Below, piece by piece: positions 24,501 to 39,400 of a stretch of DNA of 64,000 bases. Every line of letters begins with the position of its first letter. Position 1 is the first letter of the stretch. The notes under the pieces are model-generated. The model searched no databases. It had not been told where the DNA came from and saw nothing but the letters and a program-made list of their open reading frames with translations. Source of the stretch: Dromaius novaehollandiae (lineage: Eukaryota > Chordata > Aves > Casuariiformes > Dromaiidae); contig NC_088132.1 of the NCBI RefSeq assembly GCF_036370855.1, positions 67,060,841 through 67,124,840 on the forward strand, given 5' to 3'. Position numbers and translations under genes: made by a program.

Positions 24501-24520
24501 AACTGTAAGTTTACTTACAG

Positions 24521-27500
24521 ATCTATGAATTAAATCCTGCGTAAAACAGAATAATATATTTTTGCAACAAGAAGGATGTATAGGTATAATATGAAAGGCA
24601 TACTATCGGAAAAAAAAACTTTTATCAGAAATGGAAACAACTTATTTCTACCTTTACTGAGCATTCCTACCTGATCTTGAAATTGCAATATGAAGTCTTG
24701 GCCACCATAGGTGAGTTACATGAATAGAATATTCTGCCTTATCAAATAAGGGCTGCACTAAAGGCAGGCAAGAACCTAGCCTAAGCATGTGTATTAGATG
24801 TATGATGTGTTCCTCCTGTCATTACTGTATTAGTGACAGTTTCTTCAAATTGGCTCCTGAAACTCTAGTTTGATCTTGACCTGCCTCCAGCAGGTTCTGC
24901 TAGTCATGTCTCCAGGGGACTCAGTGTTTACATTTGGGTTGGCAAGTAGTTTCAGTCCTCATATCCTGGCTGCCTAGGCTCAAACCTTCTTGGGTTCCCC
25001 TGCAGGAGGAATAATAACTATTAAATAATAAATATTAAATAATTGGCATGGTTAACTGGCATAACTCCAAAGGCAAAAAAAAGCGCATTTTTTTAGTCCA
25101 AATACCAAGTAGAAAGCTCTAGAGATGTATAAATTCATATTTCATTAGAAATAATTATATATTTTATATGTTCAAAATATTTCTATTGCAGTTGCTTTGT
25201 GTATGTTTTAGTATGCGTAGATAGCCTTTAATCTAAAAGAACAAAAACTTGACAATTTACAAAAATTCAAGGCAATGACTTTTTTCATCTGCTTCAAGCC
25301 AAGAGAATACCAAATGAGAGCCAAAACAATCCTTAAAATACTTTCCCTTCAAACACAGCACTTACATCTGTGTGTCAGGATCCACAAAATTAGTTTGAGT
25401 AGCAGCCTGTTTGGCATATCCTCTCTTCCGCGATCAAATCCTGCTTTTTTGCAAGAAATGACATTATAGTCTACCATAGCAGCAAAAACCTCCTTTATTT
25501 CTTGGAAGGAAAGACTGAAATCCACGAACAAAGCCTGAACGGTCCTGTTTCCTAATGCTTTAAACTGGTCACTGGAAATTCAGCAATTCTCCCTATGTCC
25601 AAAGTGGACACAGGCAACTGTGAGACCAGATTCCTAATGAGGCATGATAGACTTTAGTTTCCAAATTTGGAAGCACATATACAACCATATGAATATTTCC
25701 TTAGGATTGAGAAATAAGAATTTGTCAATTTGTAATTAATCAGAGTAATTGCCAGAGTAAATAATCAATTAGCTATAGGTCATTTGATACAAAATCCTGA
25801 GGAAGAGTGAAAAAGCCCACAGTATTGAACTGATACTAAAATATATGTCCATGTGCATTAATAATTACTTTCAGCCAAAGAAGGAGATTTATTTTCTGCC
25901 TTTAAATTTGCCCTCAAAACTTTCCAACTATTGTCAGACACATTAAAATTAGAGGAAAACTCCTATTGGTGTCTTCAGTGTAGGAAAAAATATTTTAACT
26001 GGGTGTTCTTTAACTCATTGTGGTTTGGAGCTACCATTGAGTGCCCAATATGTACAGGCTGACCATGACTAGCTATAGCATGCTGTAATTCCTGTTGGGA
26101 GCCCCCAGCTGGAATAAAACAGGAGGAGCCAAGGGCTGAGGGGGAAACCAGCTGGGAATGACTGTAGGAACATGAAGAGGACCTGCTGCTATTCCACTGG
26201 GGTCCTAAGGGGCAGCAGGAGCTGAGAGGATTTGCTGTTAAGGGTGTACAAGGAAGATGGACTGCAAATCAGTAGGAAACCAAGCTTTGTTCTTTCTGCC
26301 ATTTGTATTCTTTGTGTGGGAAGTTCTGCACAGTGGCTGAAAACGGGCTCCCATTGCTGAGGGCTGGCACAGGTGAAAACATGAACAAAGCTAACACATT
26401 TTATAAGCGAATCAAAAGTTATATCCTTGGAAACTTTTCTCCGCTAGTTTTAATTAGTTTTACAGACTTACTGTTTTCTTATGCCTTAACATCCATATAA
26501 GAAAATACATTAAACTAGTCTTCATGAAAAAAGATAATCCAAGTTCCAAGCTTTACAACTTTTTTTTTTACTAAAACTGTCTTTGATTTCTTTAAATTTA
26601 CTGTTGATAATTGATTGCACTCATTTTTGTAGCTGAGTTTTATAAGACTTCAAACTTGTACTTTTTGTTCTATCTTACCTAAAATAATGATTTTTGCTTC
26701 CACATAGAAACATTACCCTAATAAAGAAAAAAAGAGGACAATCTTTTTGTTAAAAGGTTGAAGGGAAAACCAAATCAGATGAAATTCCTATCAGCCGACT
26801 TACTTACTTTCTGAACTATTCTGGAATTGACATTAAAAGTTCTGCAACAGTGCCTTGAAGGAAGGAATTCATTTGTCATATTTTTAGGTTCATCTTTATC
26901 TTTTGCAAGATGTTTGTTAAAGAGTTTCAGAGGAAACTTGACAGCAAAAGCTGTTTTTCTAGTGAAAAATTACTGAGCCTAATGCTTTTATCACGCTTAT
27001 CTTATTTTACATTCTGATTTTATAGTCTGTGCTCACTCAGCTATGTTTTATGGTTCTGCTTATGCAGTAAGATGTGTACTGAAAATGGAATATCTTCTCC
27101 TGTATGTTTACTGTGTATGCAATATTAAGGAGAATAGTCATATGAGTAGAGGGAATTGGCAAGATTGTACTTACAAATAATTCCAATAAATTTAATCACA
27201 AAGATTCCATAAAGTGGAGAGTGAACTTGGGCCTCTCATTTTGGAGAAGAATCAGACACTGACTCTCCTTTCCTCTTTTCTTTGTCTGTATAAATAACCT
27301 TTCACAAGGAACACCCACAGATCTTACTCTAGTCCTAATCCCCTCATCTGCTTGAGCACCAAACTGTTATTCACACACAAAGATTTGTGTGCTTCTAGGT
27401 AAAATCAACAAAGATAGTGATGTCTGAGTAATTCCTTTCTAAAAGCTCCTATTGCATCTGGCCTTAACTCGTCCCCTCTAATTGAGACATCTAAGTTAGG

Positions 27501-30500
27501 CATCTGTTCCCTCCACATTTCCTATATGCCAGTGGAAAAAAATAGATATCTTACAGTAGAGAATAACAGCCTACATGGAGCCTAAAGTTAGCCAGGGTGC
27601 ATATCAGGCTCTGGGACAGTGTTAATTTTTTTAAAACACAGAAGTTGTCAAAACATACTTAAAACAGCATCAGTCTTTCCACAAAGAGAAATTTCTCCAT
27701 TTGGCTTTAAAATGGATATGTGTTATTAATCAAGCATCTCAGTTATAATTTTAAAGCAGACCTAAGGATAGTTCATTAAGTTGCTTTCTACTATGCTCAC
27801 AAACAGATGTAATTATCATATTTTCATAATTCATATTGATGCTTTGTCTCGCCAATGTTAAAATAACACATCTCAGCCACTGAAATCCTCAGTGCCAAAT
27901 GCTGATAGCCCAATTTACCCACATAGTTCCACTGAGATGAAATAATTAAAATAAACGGCACAGCTGCAAGTGCACCTGCAGCCCCCCTTTTGTCAGTTGT
28001 TTTTATCTGCCTAAACATCTTATCCCCTAGCACCGGAGAGCAAGATAGGCAGAGAGACATCTGGAAGGACACACAATTCTATGGACAAATGCACCTCTAA
28101 CATCCGGTCAATTGTTGGTTCTCCTTTGTACCGAAAGGAAAAGGGAGCTCAAACCTGACTAGGTATTTTCTGCCTTTTTTGGTGTAAATGCCAATTTATC
28201 AAAACTGAACCCTTCATCATAGAAGATTAGCTTCTGAAACGACTAGAGCATTTACAGATAGAATATTCTAGTGGAGGGGATTTGAGATTACACCAAGACA
28301 ATGGAGGGCTAACTTCAGCCTACCTGTTAAAGAAAATGGAAAAACTCATCTAATTTTTACCAATTATATACAAATAGCTCTATTTTCTAAATATCAGAGT
28401 CTTTTTTTCTCCTCTAAGTTATATAAGACAATGCTATGTATATCATAACAGGCTCCTCAAGTTGTGCTGACTACAACTGAAAGCCTAGATTTTTATTTGA
28501 TGTGGGTTTACAACTATGGAGGAAGTATAGTTAATTTCCATCTTAGAAGTATATTTTTATGTACTCAAGTGAAAGAGGAAATAAGGAGTATAATACTTGG
28601 AAGCTGAAAAAATTTGAAGTGAGGCATAATGGAAACTTTCCCTCAGATAGCTATATAATAGTAAAATCTAACTAGGGCAATTCAGCTGATATGGCCTGTA
28701 CTCTGACAGCTTTAGTGTTAGACATTTTTGCGTAGTCTAGTACTTCTGTGTAAGAAATTCCAGGTGGCATAAATATAGCTAACTGCTACCAATAAACAGT
28801 CACATCCTGAGCAGCTGTAGGATGTGCAGCCAAGGTACTCAGAGAACATCTGAGAAAACAACTTACTGTTGCAGCACGAAAGAAAGAGTGAGGCTGTATT
28901 TGTGACACCAAATGCTTTTCTATTGCCTTTTTAAAAATCTGCAGTAGGAATTTAAAGGGCAGTAAGTAGAAGGGACATACAGTAATAACAGAGGGAGGCA
29001 AAGCCTGGAGTTCTTCCAAAAGAGAAGAATAATAGGATTTGTCTCCTTTACAGTCATTTTATTACTGTTGATGGTCATAGAGTCTTCTAAATGTGCATAT
29101 AGTTCTGAAAAGCATAAGGGAAATATATCAAACAATGCTATGTAACAAAAAGTTGACAGCTCAAACACATGCCATGAATTTGAAAGTAAATCATTTCCAT
29201 AGTGCAAATAAAATAGCAATAGCAACAGATTTTCCATGCTGTTTAACAACTTCAGTTTAAGCCCTTTAATTCTACTGTTTGTGTGGATAAAGAGCTGTTA
29301 ATCATGGCCAACATTTTAAAATATGTTAGCATTTATATTACTTGACAGGTGGGCACCTACACAATTGTCCTCCGCTCCCACTAAGATCATCCAAAGGATT
29401 GAGGCAATGCATGTACTTCTTGAAGCTTGGGGAGGTTCCCCCCCCCCCCCCCCCCCTTTTTATTTAATGGTGATAGGTTTCCCTTCAGGAGCTAATCTCA
29501 ATTTGTTACATAGCTCAGCCATTACATGCAGGTGCACAGTCAGGGCTTTTTAGGATCGTTTTGGGCTCAGGTGCTGTGCTTCTGTTTACCACAGGACCAT
29601 GCAAATACCTGCCTCCATTAACGTTTATGACACAGAAGTGAAGGAAAGAAGTGGCAAGAAAGAATCAAGGAAATGCTTCAAAGAAAGGAATCCCAGGAGA
29701 TATATCCACTAACTCAGAAAAATAAAGTACATAAAAGTTCTTCCTGGCCTCTTTCCATCCAAATATGTATATCTATTATTTATGAAGACTGATGCAATCT
29801 GACATTGTGTGCTTTAGGAGAAGTAAATAGAAACATTTCTGTCAAATCAGTTAACCCAGGGATACTAGCTTCCTGATCCATATTCATTATGTCAGACTAG
29901 ACAGAATGAGCTACAAGTGTCTACAGCACCCTCAAATGCCATCATAATGAAATAAGATGCTATAGTTGAAAATAGTTCAGATGATGCCTTTCACTTCTAC
30001 TAAACCACAATTATTGATGGGGGAAATGTATGAATGAATTAATATTCTGAATTGCTTCCTATAACTTCCTTTGGATTTCCACCTCATTTGGAAGAGCTTT
30101 TTACTGTTTGGCTGTTTGGTTTCGATAGTAAGTAACCCAGTGTATGCAGAGAAGGGAGAGCAAACTTTCAGCAAACTAACATTTTAGAAAGAATGGCATC
30201 AGCTGCTATTTGAGCTTATATGGATAATGGCATGCATCGGACCTAATAAAGATTCCCAACAGGAATATAGGCAATATGTCAAGTTATCTGTGGGCTACTT
30301 AAAGGCACTATACCTTACTGTACATTTTACTATACATTTTTAAAAGGTATAGTTAAAATAAAGCAAGGGAAAGATAAGGGTGAAATGTAAAATACTGTTT
30401 TAAATTTTAATAAAACACAAAATTTTCTTTTGTGTGAGGGCAATTTTATTGACAGTATGCAAGATACAGTCAATATTTTTTCAAAAAAAAGAGAATGATA

Positions 30501-32559
30501 ATTCAGCTATATTACCTGATATCTCTTAAAACATGAATGCAAAGCAGAAAAAACGTACTCAAAGAGAGACTGCTTTAAAATAAAGATAGCAAACAAGACC
30601 ACCATCTTTGCACCAGAACTGCATTTATCAAGCCACTAGTATCTAGAGAAACATGGCCATAGTACATGGCCTTATCAGCTATGATAAGAGCTGGCATGTA
30701 TACTAGCATTGGGTGGCTAGGGCAGTGGCTAAATGGTAGAGCTTGGCCCTTGTACAAAAGTAGCCCCTGCTCAGCAACTACCAGAGCTCGTTCGCCTGGT
30801 CTTTCTCGCCCAGCAGGTTTGGGGACTTTTGGAAGCTGAGCACTGGTGCAGTTGAATCATCTGCCACCTCAGGTAGCTTTAGTTTTGCTCACTGTCCTAG
30901 GCTCACAGCAGTATTCCAAGAAACTAAGCCAGGATACAAAAGGTCAAGACCAAATGTTGCAATGATGACAAAAGTATTGCTTAGTATGCAGGTGGTTGCA
31001 TCTTGTGGTGGGTTTAGTTTCTAAGGGGTTCCACTCCAGGAAGAAGATACTGAAAAGAAATGATCACAAAGCATGAATACTAGTAGTAAAGTCTGCACAC
31101 AAAGTAAAAGGTCACAGAAAATGGGAAGGAAGGGAACGAGTTGTGTCTGTATAGAGAAGAAAAAGGAAAGTTTGCAAACTAATAGCTGCTATGCAGTAAT
31201 TGTCTCTGTGCAAAAATTTGACCCCAGAAGACATACAACTTTGTTTACTAGCCAAAGAAATAGATACCAAACTTAGTCAATGTGGCTAATAACTTTTCTG
31301 CCATATCCTACAGTGATAGTACATTAAGAGAAGCTATCTCAGCCTTTCCTAATTTCCTTTTCTAAGATGCTTGGTTTTAATATGCATGTTGAGTGACAGG
31401 AAAACAAACAAAATAACAGTGGATGATTTGACCTTTCCTTTGAATGCAGAGATTTTATGTATGGTTTTGCAAGATCACAGATATGCTCTGTGAAAGCTGG
31501 ATACTATGGCCTTTGATCTTGTCCTCTCTGTGATTGTTCTCCCCAAAAAAACGTAAGTGGAAAGTATACTCTGAAAGGAGACATAAACTATGCTGTGGCT
31601 GAACCCTGCTTCTGGCCATCTTCTCAGCAAACAGGTAAGGCAAGCAGGAGAGCATAACCTGCAGGAAGAAAGAGGAAAACAAATGCAAGCCCCTAGGGGA
31701 CATAAGGGGACAGAGAAACAGAGGTGACAAGATGGTAAGTGGGAGAGGCTGTGAGAACAGGCATGAGCAAAAATATATGCCAAAGAAATGAAAAGTGTTT
31801 GCTAAGTGTCTAGAGAGATGAATGGCAAAAGTAGTCCTTGGTGGTAAATTCAAACACACTTCCCTTACAAAGGTTCTCTCTCCTGATCCTAGACAAGCTC
31901 AGAATGAAATGCAAGAATGAATAAACCAGATAAGACATCTGGTCAACGTGCCTGTTTCTGAGAGAAGTATAGGAAGAGATATGGGAAAATCTGTCCTTCA
32001 GGTCAGAGTCTACCCTGATTATTATTAACTAAGGTTCAGACAGCATCTGGAAAGAAATTTTCCAGGTTATAGACATATCTACGCAAATCTGAATTTGTTT
32101 TAAGTTAAGAATGATTGAAGAATTATTCTGAAGCAAAGCAAACATGATAACAACCACATTGTTAGCTGTAGTTACCTATACATTAGTCATTCTCTTCAGT
32201 TGCTGAGGTTAAACAAGTTAAGCCTATAAGCTTGGCTCTGCAAGCTTTACATAGTGGGGCTTTACATGGGAGAGCTGAGAGGGCATGGAGCAAAACAGGG
32301 TCATTCTGAGTGAATAGCCAGGTCTGAGCTAGTCTCCACTGCCCCTTCTAGCTCTATTCCCTCACCGTCAGGTAACTGTACTGCCAGCAGCTTTTGGACA
32401 GCCCAGTCCTGCTGCTAGTCGGGTGGTGTCATCCCAACACAAAAGCTGCATACAGCTCTAGGACCAGATACTGACTACCTATTTCTTTAATTCTTTTCAT
32501 CACTCTGTACTAGCCATATAGAAGTGAACAGCCAAAACAAGATATCCACAGCCATGATT
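24521..32559. other. Intergenic, AT-rich, no gene seen
   Basis: Only short chance ORFs. Visible structure is a 19-nt poly-C at 29438-29456 and a GC-richer patch at about 26090-26290 that I could not assign. No tRNA, retrovirus or conserved protein was recognised. Confidence 0.6.
29438..29456. repeat. Poly-C tract, 19 nt
   Basis: An uninterrupted C run followed directly by T5. The complementary strand is poly-G. Confidence 0.95.
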
Positions 32560-33420
32560 GATTTCTAAAAGGGAAACTAAGTAGAATGACAATTGCTAAA
32601 AAGAAATAAGAAGCAGCAACCTTAATAATAAGATGCTTGCAGGCAGCCCAGAGGCTGTTTAAAAATGCTGTAACGAAAGCAAAAAGCAACTTGTGCTACT
32701 ATCAAAGAAATTTAAGAAAATGAAGGACAGGCCAGCATGATTAAAGAGCAAAAGAAAGATGGGATCATCCTGCAGGAAAAAGCTCATTATTCAAAAAGTG
32801 AAAGGTAATAACCAAACATGGAAAGCACCTGCGGCAGGTAACTTGCCAGATAAAGCAGTGATAATTCTTTTGGAAGGGTTCCAGAATTCCTCCTGGAGCC
32901 ACCGACCAGTAAATCTGATGTCTCCATGAGTAAACTGGTAGATACTTCAATAAAGAGTAAAATCAGCAGACATAAGTGTATATGATACAATGACAAAGAA
33001 TCAGCAAGAGGAGGAGCACCACTTCACAAACCTATTGCAGTTATTTGAAGCTGTCGACAAACAGCGGAAAGAGTGAAATGGTGTACTCAAGACTTTCAAA
33101 GAACTTGAGACAAGGTCCAATACAAAAAAAATCCTGAAAAGACTAAGAAAATGGTCCTATTATAAACAAATAGTTGCTTTAGCAAGAAACAAAGACCAGG
33201 AAGAATAGTCAGCTTTCAGAGTGTAAAAAGGGATCAATGCTAAGATATATGTTGTTCAACATACAAATGAAAAAGGGTGCCTAGTGAGATGAGAAATTTT
33301 GTTATCTCACAATGAGCTCTCAGAATTGTAGAAGAAGAATATTTTAAACAAGTTTAAGTGGCAGGTGACAAAAGTTGATAAAGGCAAAATTATAGCTAGT
33401 TTATGTACATATTGTTAGGT
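32560..33420 (+). mobile_element. Old CR1/L3-type LINE fragment, reverse-transcriptase region
   Basis: Heavily decayed but recognisable order of CR1-clade ORF2 features: a GCCAGCATGATTAAAGAGCA region near 32730, GTAAATCTGATGTCT near 32910, CTTCACAAACCTATTGCAGTT near 33023, a CTTTCAAAGAACTTGAGACAAGGTCC stretch near 33093 (degenerate FxKAFDKVPH motif), and TTGTTCAACATACAAATGAA near 33252 (degenerate LFNIFINDL). Stops and frameshifts break every frame. The family assignment is from remembered consensus. Confidence 0.65.
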
Positions 33421-36400
33421 GTAATTTTCCTATATTATGTAATTAAACTGAGAACTAATTGCTGCAGCATATTGTGAATGTCAAAGTTTAGACAAGTTTA
33501 AAAAGCAATTATGTAAATTCACTAAGGAAAACACTACCAATATCATCAAGTATGGATTAGAGCCTTTGTTTCAAAGAAAGTCTAATCCAAGGATGATTCA
33601 AACCATGGTGGGTATCCCTGGAGCATATCAGTGTGGGCCTGCCATGTTCTCATGCCCTTCCCTGGTGATCTGTTAAGGCTGCTATCAGATACAAGCTGGA
33701 TTTTTGGTTATTCTTTTATTCTTATGGGTTATTACTGTAATAATTATAGTACAACCTCATAATAATGATATGTTTGTATCAAGATGATGTCATCAGAAAG
33801 GACTGAAAGACTTTGCTCTTGGGAGCAACTGTAGCACTCGGAAGGAAGGGTCCAACTGGGAGATGGATCTCTGGTCCATCTTGTGATATAATTATTTCTT
33901 TAGTATCATCAGTCTACACAAAAAAAGAGGTAAATTATTATCTGTATGTGTGGGAGGGAATGAAGCAAAAGAAAATTCTTATAATTTTGTGCTCCACAGA
34001 TTATAATATCCTTCAATAAAATTATCCATAAGAATAAATTACCTTGTGTTGAACATTGAACATTGCTAGACGACATATCTTGTAAGCGGATTTTTCTATC
34101 CGATTATAATTATGCCACAAACATGGCAATTGAGACAATGATACAGCACAAGCTTAGTAATGCTTACTAGATCTTGGACATCAAAAGACAGATTCAGGCG
34201 TGGTGTGGGGTGGTGTAACTCTCTTGACTTCATTTGTCATTCCAATGATTTCACCTAGCTAATGTGCCCTGTATTTACATATGTTTTCATTCAGGGAAAA
34301 TATTTTATTGCTGTTGTTCTGGTTAAATTGGAGAACTATTTCTACAAAAGGCAAAAAGACACAAAAAGTCACTTGCAAGGAACATCTTCTTCTCATTGCT
34401 ATTCATGTAGAGTAGTAAGTGAGTCCCAGGAAATTCACAAAGCACAGTCCTGAATGCTGCAAAACTGTGCACGGCTAATTGTGCATTCCCAAGCAAAAGG
34501 GAAAGAGCATGCCCTAATTTCTGAGCCAGCTGACAAATTATTTTGATGAGGTGAAGCCAGTCAGGAAACATGATATGGCACTTGATGTGAAGTTTCTCAG
34601 GAAACTGTTTAAACTACTGGACAATTAAACAAAGAATATCATTGAAGGAAATCCTACACCCCACTTATCAACAAGAGTTGATAACCCAAGTCAAAACACT
34701 GCTTGCTTGTTCCACCTTCACTAATGACGGTGAAGAAAAAGCTCATGAGACTTCACTTGTATATGTCCACTTATGTGTGTTATAGACTCTGTAGGAAGCC
34801 GGTGAGAAAGGTAACCACATTCACAAGCCACATCCACCTCTCCTGTATCCCTGAAACCAGGATCTTAACTTTTACAAAATATTCCATAATACAGAGAGAA
34901 AACAGCAGCGGCAGAGGTAGACTATATGACAGCCAAGGATACCAAACATTTTCATTATCAAACTCAGCAATGTCATTCAAAACCAACCCACTGTTTTCTG
35001 GGCTCATATTATTGTGGTATTATCTTTGTACATCATTCAATTATTGAGGTCCCAATTTCTGACTGAAGCCATCCAGTACCACAAGATTATAAAGATTTAC
35101 TTATCCTAATCATCATTGTATGGAAGGAATTACAGAAAGGCAGTCCAAAGACAAACAGGCTGCCTGAGATGAGATGTGGTGCAGCAGTGTTGCTGCATTT
35201 TGTTTGTTGCTGATTGTTGCTGAGAAGAATACAACAGAAAAGATTTCTGGAAGAAGTCAATATTAACATAGCATTTGAAAGAAATCCTATAAGCAGAAGT
35301 GAGATTTCCACGGCACTGGTGAGTAACTGAAGACTCGTGAGGGGAAACATATATAGGTACCTTGGTGAAATTAAGGGCGATGACAAAGAAGCAACTGACT
35401 TACTCATGAGCATGATCAAGGCCTCGTATTTTGTCATCAACACACTTCTAAAATTATTGGTTTTATTTTTCTTTTGGGGAGATTTTTTTTCTCACTCTTA
35501 TCGCTGACATCCGCAGCCACCCTACTTGTGAAAAATAGAGATGGCAGTCTATTTAATTTTTCTTGTTTCTGGTGTCACACCTTAAGGTCAAATGCTCTAA
35601 AGAGAATCACCAATCTGCTTGAGTTATTAAGTGTCAGGCCACCTTTAAGAGAGATTTTTTTTTTCCGTTACAGCTGTTCATAAAGTTTCAGTTGACCTAA
35701 AGGTACAAAACTGACACATCAGCTGAGTCAACCAACAAAAAAACCCTGCTATTCAATTCCCTCCGCTGTCACCACCAATGCTATTCATCAGTTACTGATA
35801 GGTAACACTTCAATCAAGAAGATTTTATGGTGACTTTCTAAAGACTTCCATCAAATCCAGTATGTTGAGAGAATAATATAAAGGTTATCTGAACTAAATT
35901 ATCCCAGAGCATTTCAGACACTCAGCACCCCTGAGCTGTCCATCAATTTTCAGACATTGAAAGAACCTGAGTGTTGCAATTTGCCATCTGTGTCATAATA
36001 TATGAAGCCCTACTTAGCATGATAAGTTTAGTCTTTCTGTCATGCTGAGTACTTATTTGCATGCCACATAACATTAGGACAAGGTAATGAAGATACTATT
36101 AACATACATCACTGCAGATGTATTTTTCTCTCTGTTCCTTTAGGTAATGAATATTCATTAAATGTTTTACTAAAAGCAGAAATGGTTGAAAAATAGTGTT
36201 TTTCACTTTTCAAGAGTTATTTACTGCAGCCCAGCTCTAAAACAAAAAATTTGGTTAAATAAAATATCAGCAGCAGAGCATGAAAATTTGCAGCCACAGG
36301 ACATTCTATGATGACAGTGGAAAGCAATTAGATGTCAAGAACATTATTTATTAAAAAAAAAAGAGATGGCAGCAGTCATCATAATAATGACTTTTTGCAT

Positions 36401-39400
36401 TTTTTGCTCTGAAACCTCTCCCCTGCACTCCCGAGGGCACTGCAGCTAAAGCGTCTGGAAGCTGTGCAAATCTGTTCTTTGGCCAGAAGGTGTCACTTTC
36501 CTACTATTGTTTGCAACCCTTCGATTTAAAGATGAGCTGCTATGGTTCTGATAAAGATAATAGTGTTCTGAGACCAATGACTCATGAGGAAACCGTCTCT
36601 ACAAAAGCCAATGTCGGATTATCCCTAAACAAAAGGACTGCAGACATCTGCATGTGATGCACAGTCATGCCTCCAACCAGTAAAGATGAACCGACATTCA
36701 CAGTTGAAGTGACATGCAACTTATTAGAAAAAACACATCATTTCTGGCAGCTTCTGGATGAACTATGGCATGATTTCCAGTACAATAAATTTCACTGGAG
36801 CATGACACTGTTTCCCTGGGACTTTGGTGAGTGGGTTTTTGAGATCATGATAAGCATCAAATGCTCCCATTTGCTTCACTCTTGATATGCTTCAGCCTCT
36901 GCCTTTCCAAATCCCCCTTGTTGATGTTTCCTTGTTTAATTTAAACAGGAAAGAATATATTGGAGCTGCATGAGGAAAAAAAAGGGGTTCTCACCTTGGA
37001 GAACAAAGGCAGAAATAGATAAAACTCGTCCAGCTTTTCAGTACCTACAGACCAATCATACCCTATCCCTCCCCTCAATGCAGGGTACACAAATGACCGT
37101 TTTATATTCAGAACAAACTAGCCAGATCCTGGACTACGTCTGGTGGGTTAAAATAGAACTTCTCTAGTTCTTAAATGCTTCAGCAGTGAAATACTTAGTG
37201 GTGCATTTCCAGTATAGCAAAGCCAAGTATCTCTCAGATGGCCTTCAGCAGCTTCTGGAGCTCATATAACCTCTATGGGGCAACAGCCACAGAAGCAACA
37301 GGAAACTGAAAATTATTGTAGGATTATTTAATGATTATTACTATTTTAAGGAGACCATCATTGTAGTTTATGGTGCTTTTTAGAGACATTGTCACTTTCT
37401 GATATGAGAATTATGTAACACTCCCGAATTTCTATTCTCATTCTGGGTACTTAGTTTTCTTTCTACAAGCATCTGGAGACTGCTAATGACTTTGCATAAA
37501 TATATGCACATCGTATTGGATAGGACTCCTCCTTTCCATACAAAGAATTGTTACTTAAGTTTCTGAGTCATTTTATGTTGTAAATTGCAAGAGATATTGT
37601 TGCTGTTTACAGATAACAGATCATAGGGAAGTGTGTGACTAAAAAGAGAAATGTCATTGAAAAGCAGTCTGTTAGAGAAGTATGACAGTAACAGTAGATT
37701 CACAGACCAGAATGTTTCTCTCCTAACTTTAGGCACTCAGCCTTCTAGCTTAGACATCTATTATTTATCTTAGGTTCCCTCTGCACTTCATGGAGAGACA
37801 GAGAGAAACTTTTGGTGGCGATTCAGATTTAAGATGGTCTAAGTTGCCTTCTGTCTATAGGGGAGCCTAAGATAAAGGATTGCTCTAAATTAGGCATCAT
37901 GATAAGGTGCTGGAAGTTAGCACCAGGATAAATGTGGACCACCTTTTTCCATTGGCTCTCTTGAACAAGGAAGGCCTGAAACATCAACTTTTATCAGTCA
38001 TAATAAGTGTAGATTTATTTTTGCCTGGCCAGGCTCCACTTGCTTCCACAACAACTAATTGCCAATGCCACAGATTTTTACCTTAAAAGAAAACAAGTAT
38101 TCAGCAGGAAACTACAAGTGCTAGATCTGTACAAAGTCACTTGGAAGTGTTCTGCTGAGTAAGTTTTTAGATAATCACCTTTGGCATAGCCTTAAAATAC
38201 TTTCAGAGTCAGATCTGATTAGGATCAACGTAAGCAGTGTTATTCTAACATTACAATACATTGTCACTAACCATGCTAGTTCATGATACGCTATGCTAAC
38301 ACTAAAGGCATAATCTTCCAGAATGAAGTTAACAAAGTATTAGGCAAGAGTAATAGTTCAATAAAAGCAGAAATATGCAACATGTACTGTTTTAACTAAC
38401 AGTATATGCAGAAAAACTACTACTTAGTAGGTTTGCATTCTCTATGATAAATAACAAAATGGCTTCCATATTTCAGTTTAGGAAAAATAATGAAGTTCTC
38501 TGGGTATGTTTATCATCTTTCTGATGTGATAATGAAGATGGGAAAAAATAGAAGAAAAGCACTGCATTCATCATGCAGTATATTAATATCAGATTCTCAC
38601 TATCATTCCAGAGAGAATTATGTAATACGTGGAGCTTAGTTTAGGTTAACTATTACTTCAGGTACAATAGGCCAAATCCGAAAAATATTGGCATAATCAA
38701 AATGGATTTTGACCACACAGCCTCCCAGAGGGGAGACTGCATAATGAAAAAGTCACACACTCCTGAGAAACTCTTACAAGTTTCTTCCTTCCCAAGAAAA
38801 ACAGCAGCTCCAAAGGGCTACCAAAGTATGCTCACTTCACTGCTGTCAGTAAGTTCACTGAAAAACAGATGGTCTCACTGTATGCATAGAGTGTGGTATC
38901 ATGGCATAATTTGCTGAGAACTAGTGTAACATCACTTTACCAATGTATGCCATGTGAACTATATAGATTTTCCACTGTATTGGCTAAGAATGAGTTATTA
39001 TTTGATGTGATGGGTTTTTTGAGCATATCTTTCAAATCATTTTGGACAAACTGATTTGTCCAGCCTAAAGGTCAAAAATACCATTTTCTGGCAAAGAATC
39101 TAAAGTCTCAGATCTTGTTCTCTCTTTCCTCCCGTTACATGCTCTCTTTTAGCAATCTAAATGGACAAAACAGATAAAGGGTAAAAGAAAAGAGTTTTGT
39201 CGTCCTCATTTAACATAAAGAAATCTCTCCCTTGTGATTAATATTGTTGGACAGTGAAAAATTAAGAAAGAAATTAAAACACATAGGGAATCTGTGTTTT
39301 AAATGAGAAATACATATTGTTAGAACGTGAATATCATAGGACCATACTTCATTCTCAGGTACTGAATATATTCATATTTTACTTCTGATTCCAATAAAAA

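Larger units (their letters stand above)
22548..24520 (+). other. Probable EMB 3'UTR terminal exon
   Basis: Starts after a pyrimidine tract and CAG and has no coding potential. It is AT-rich with several ATTTA motifs, as is common in vertebrate 3'UTRs. Its end is set provisionally by the AATAAA at 24495. Boundaries are inferred from splice-site quality and polyadenylation signals only. Confidence 0.45.
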
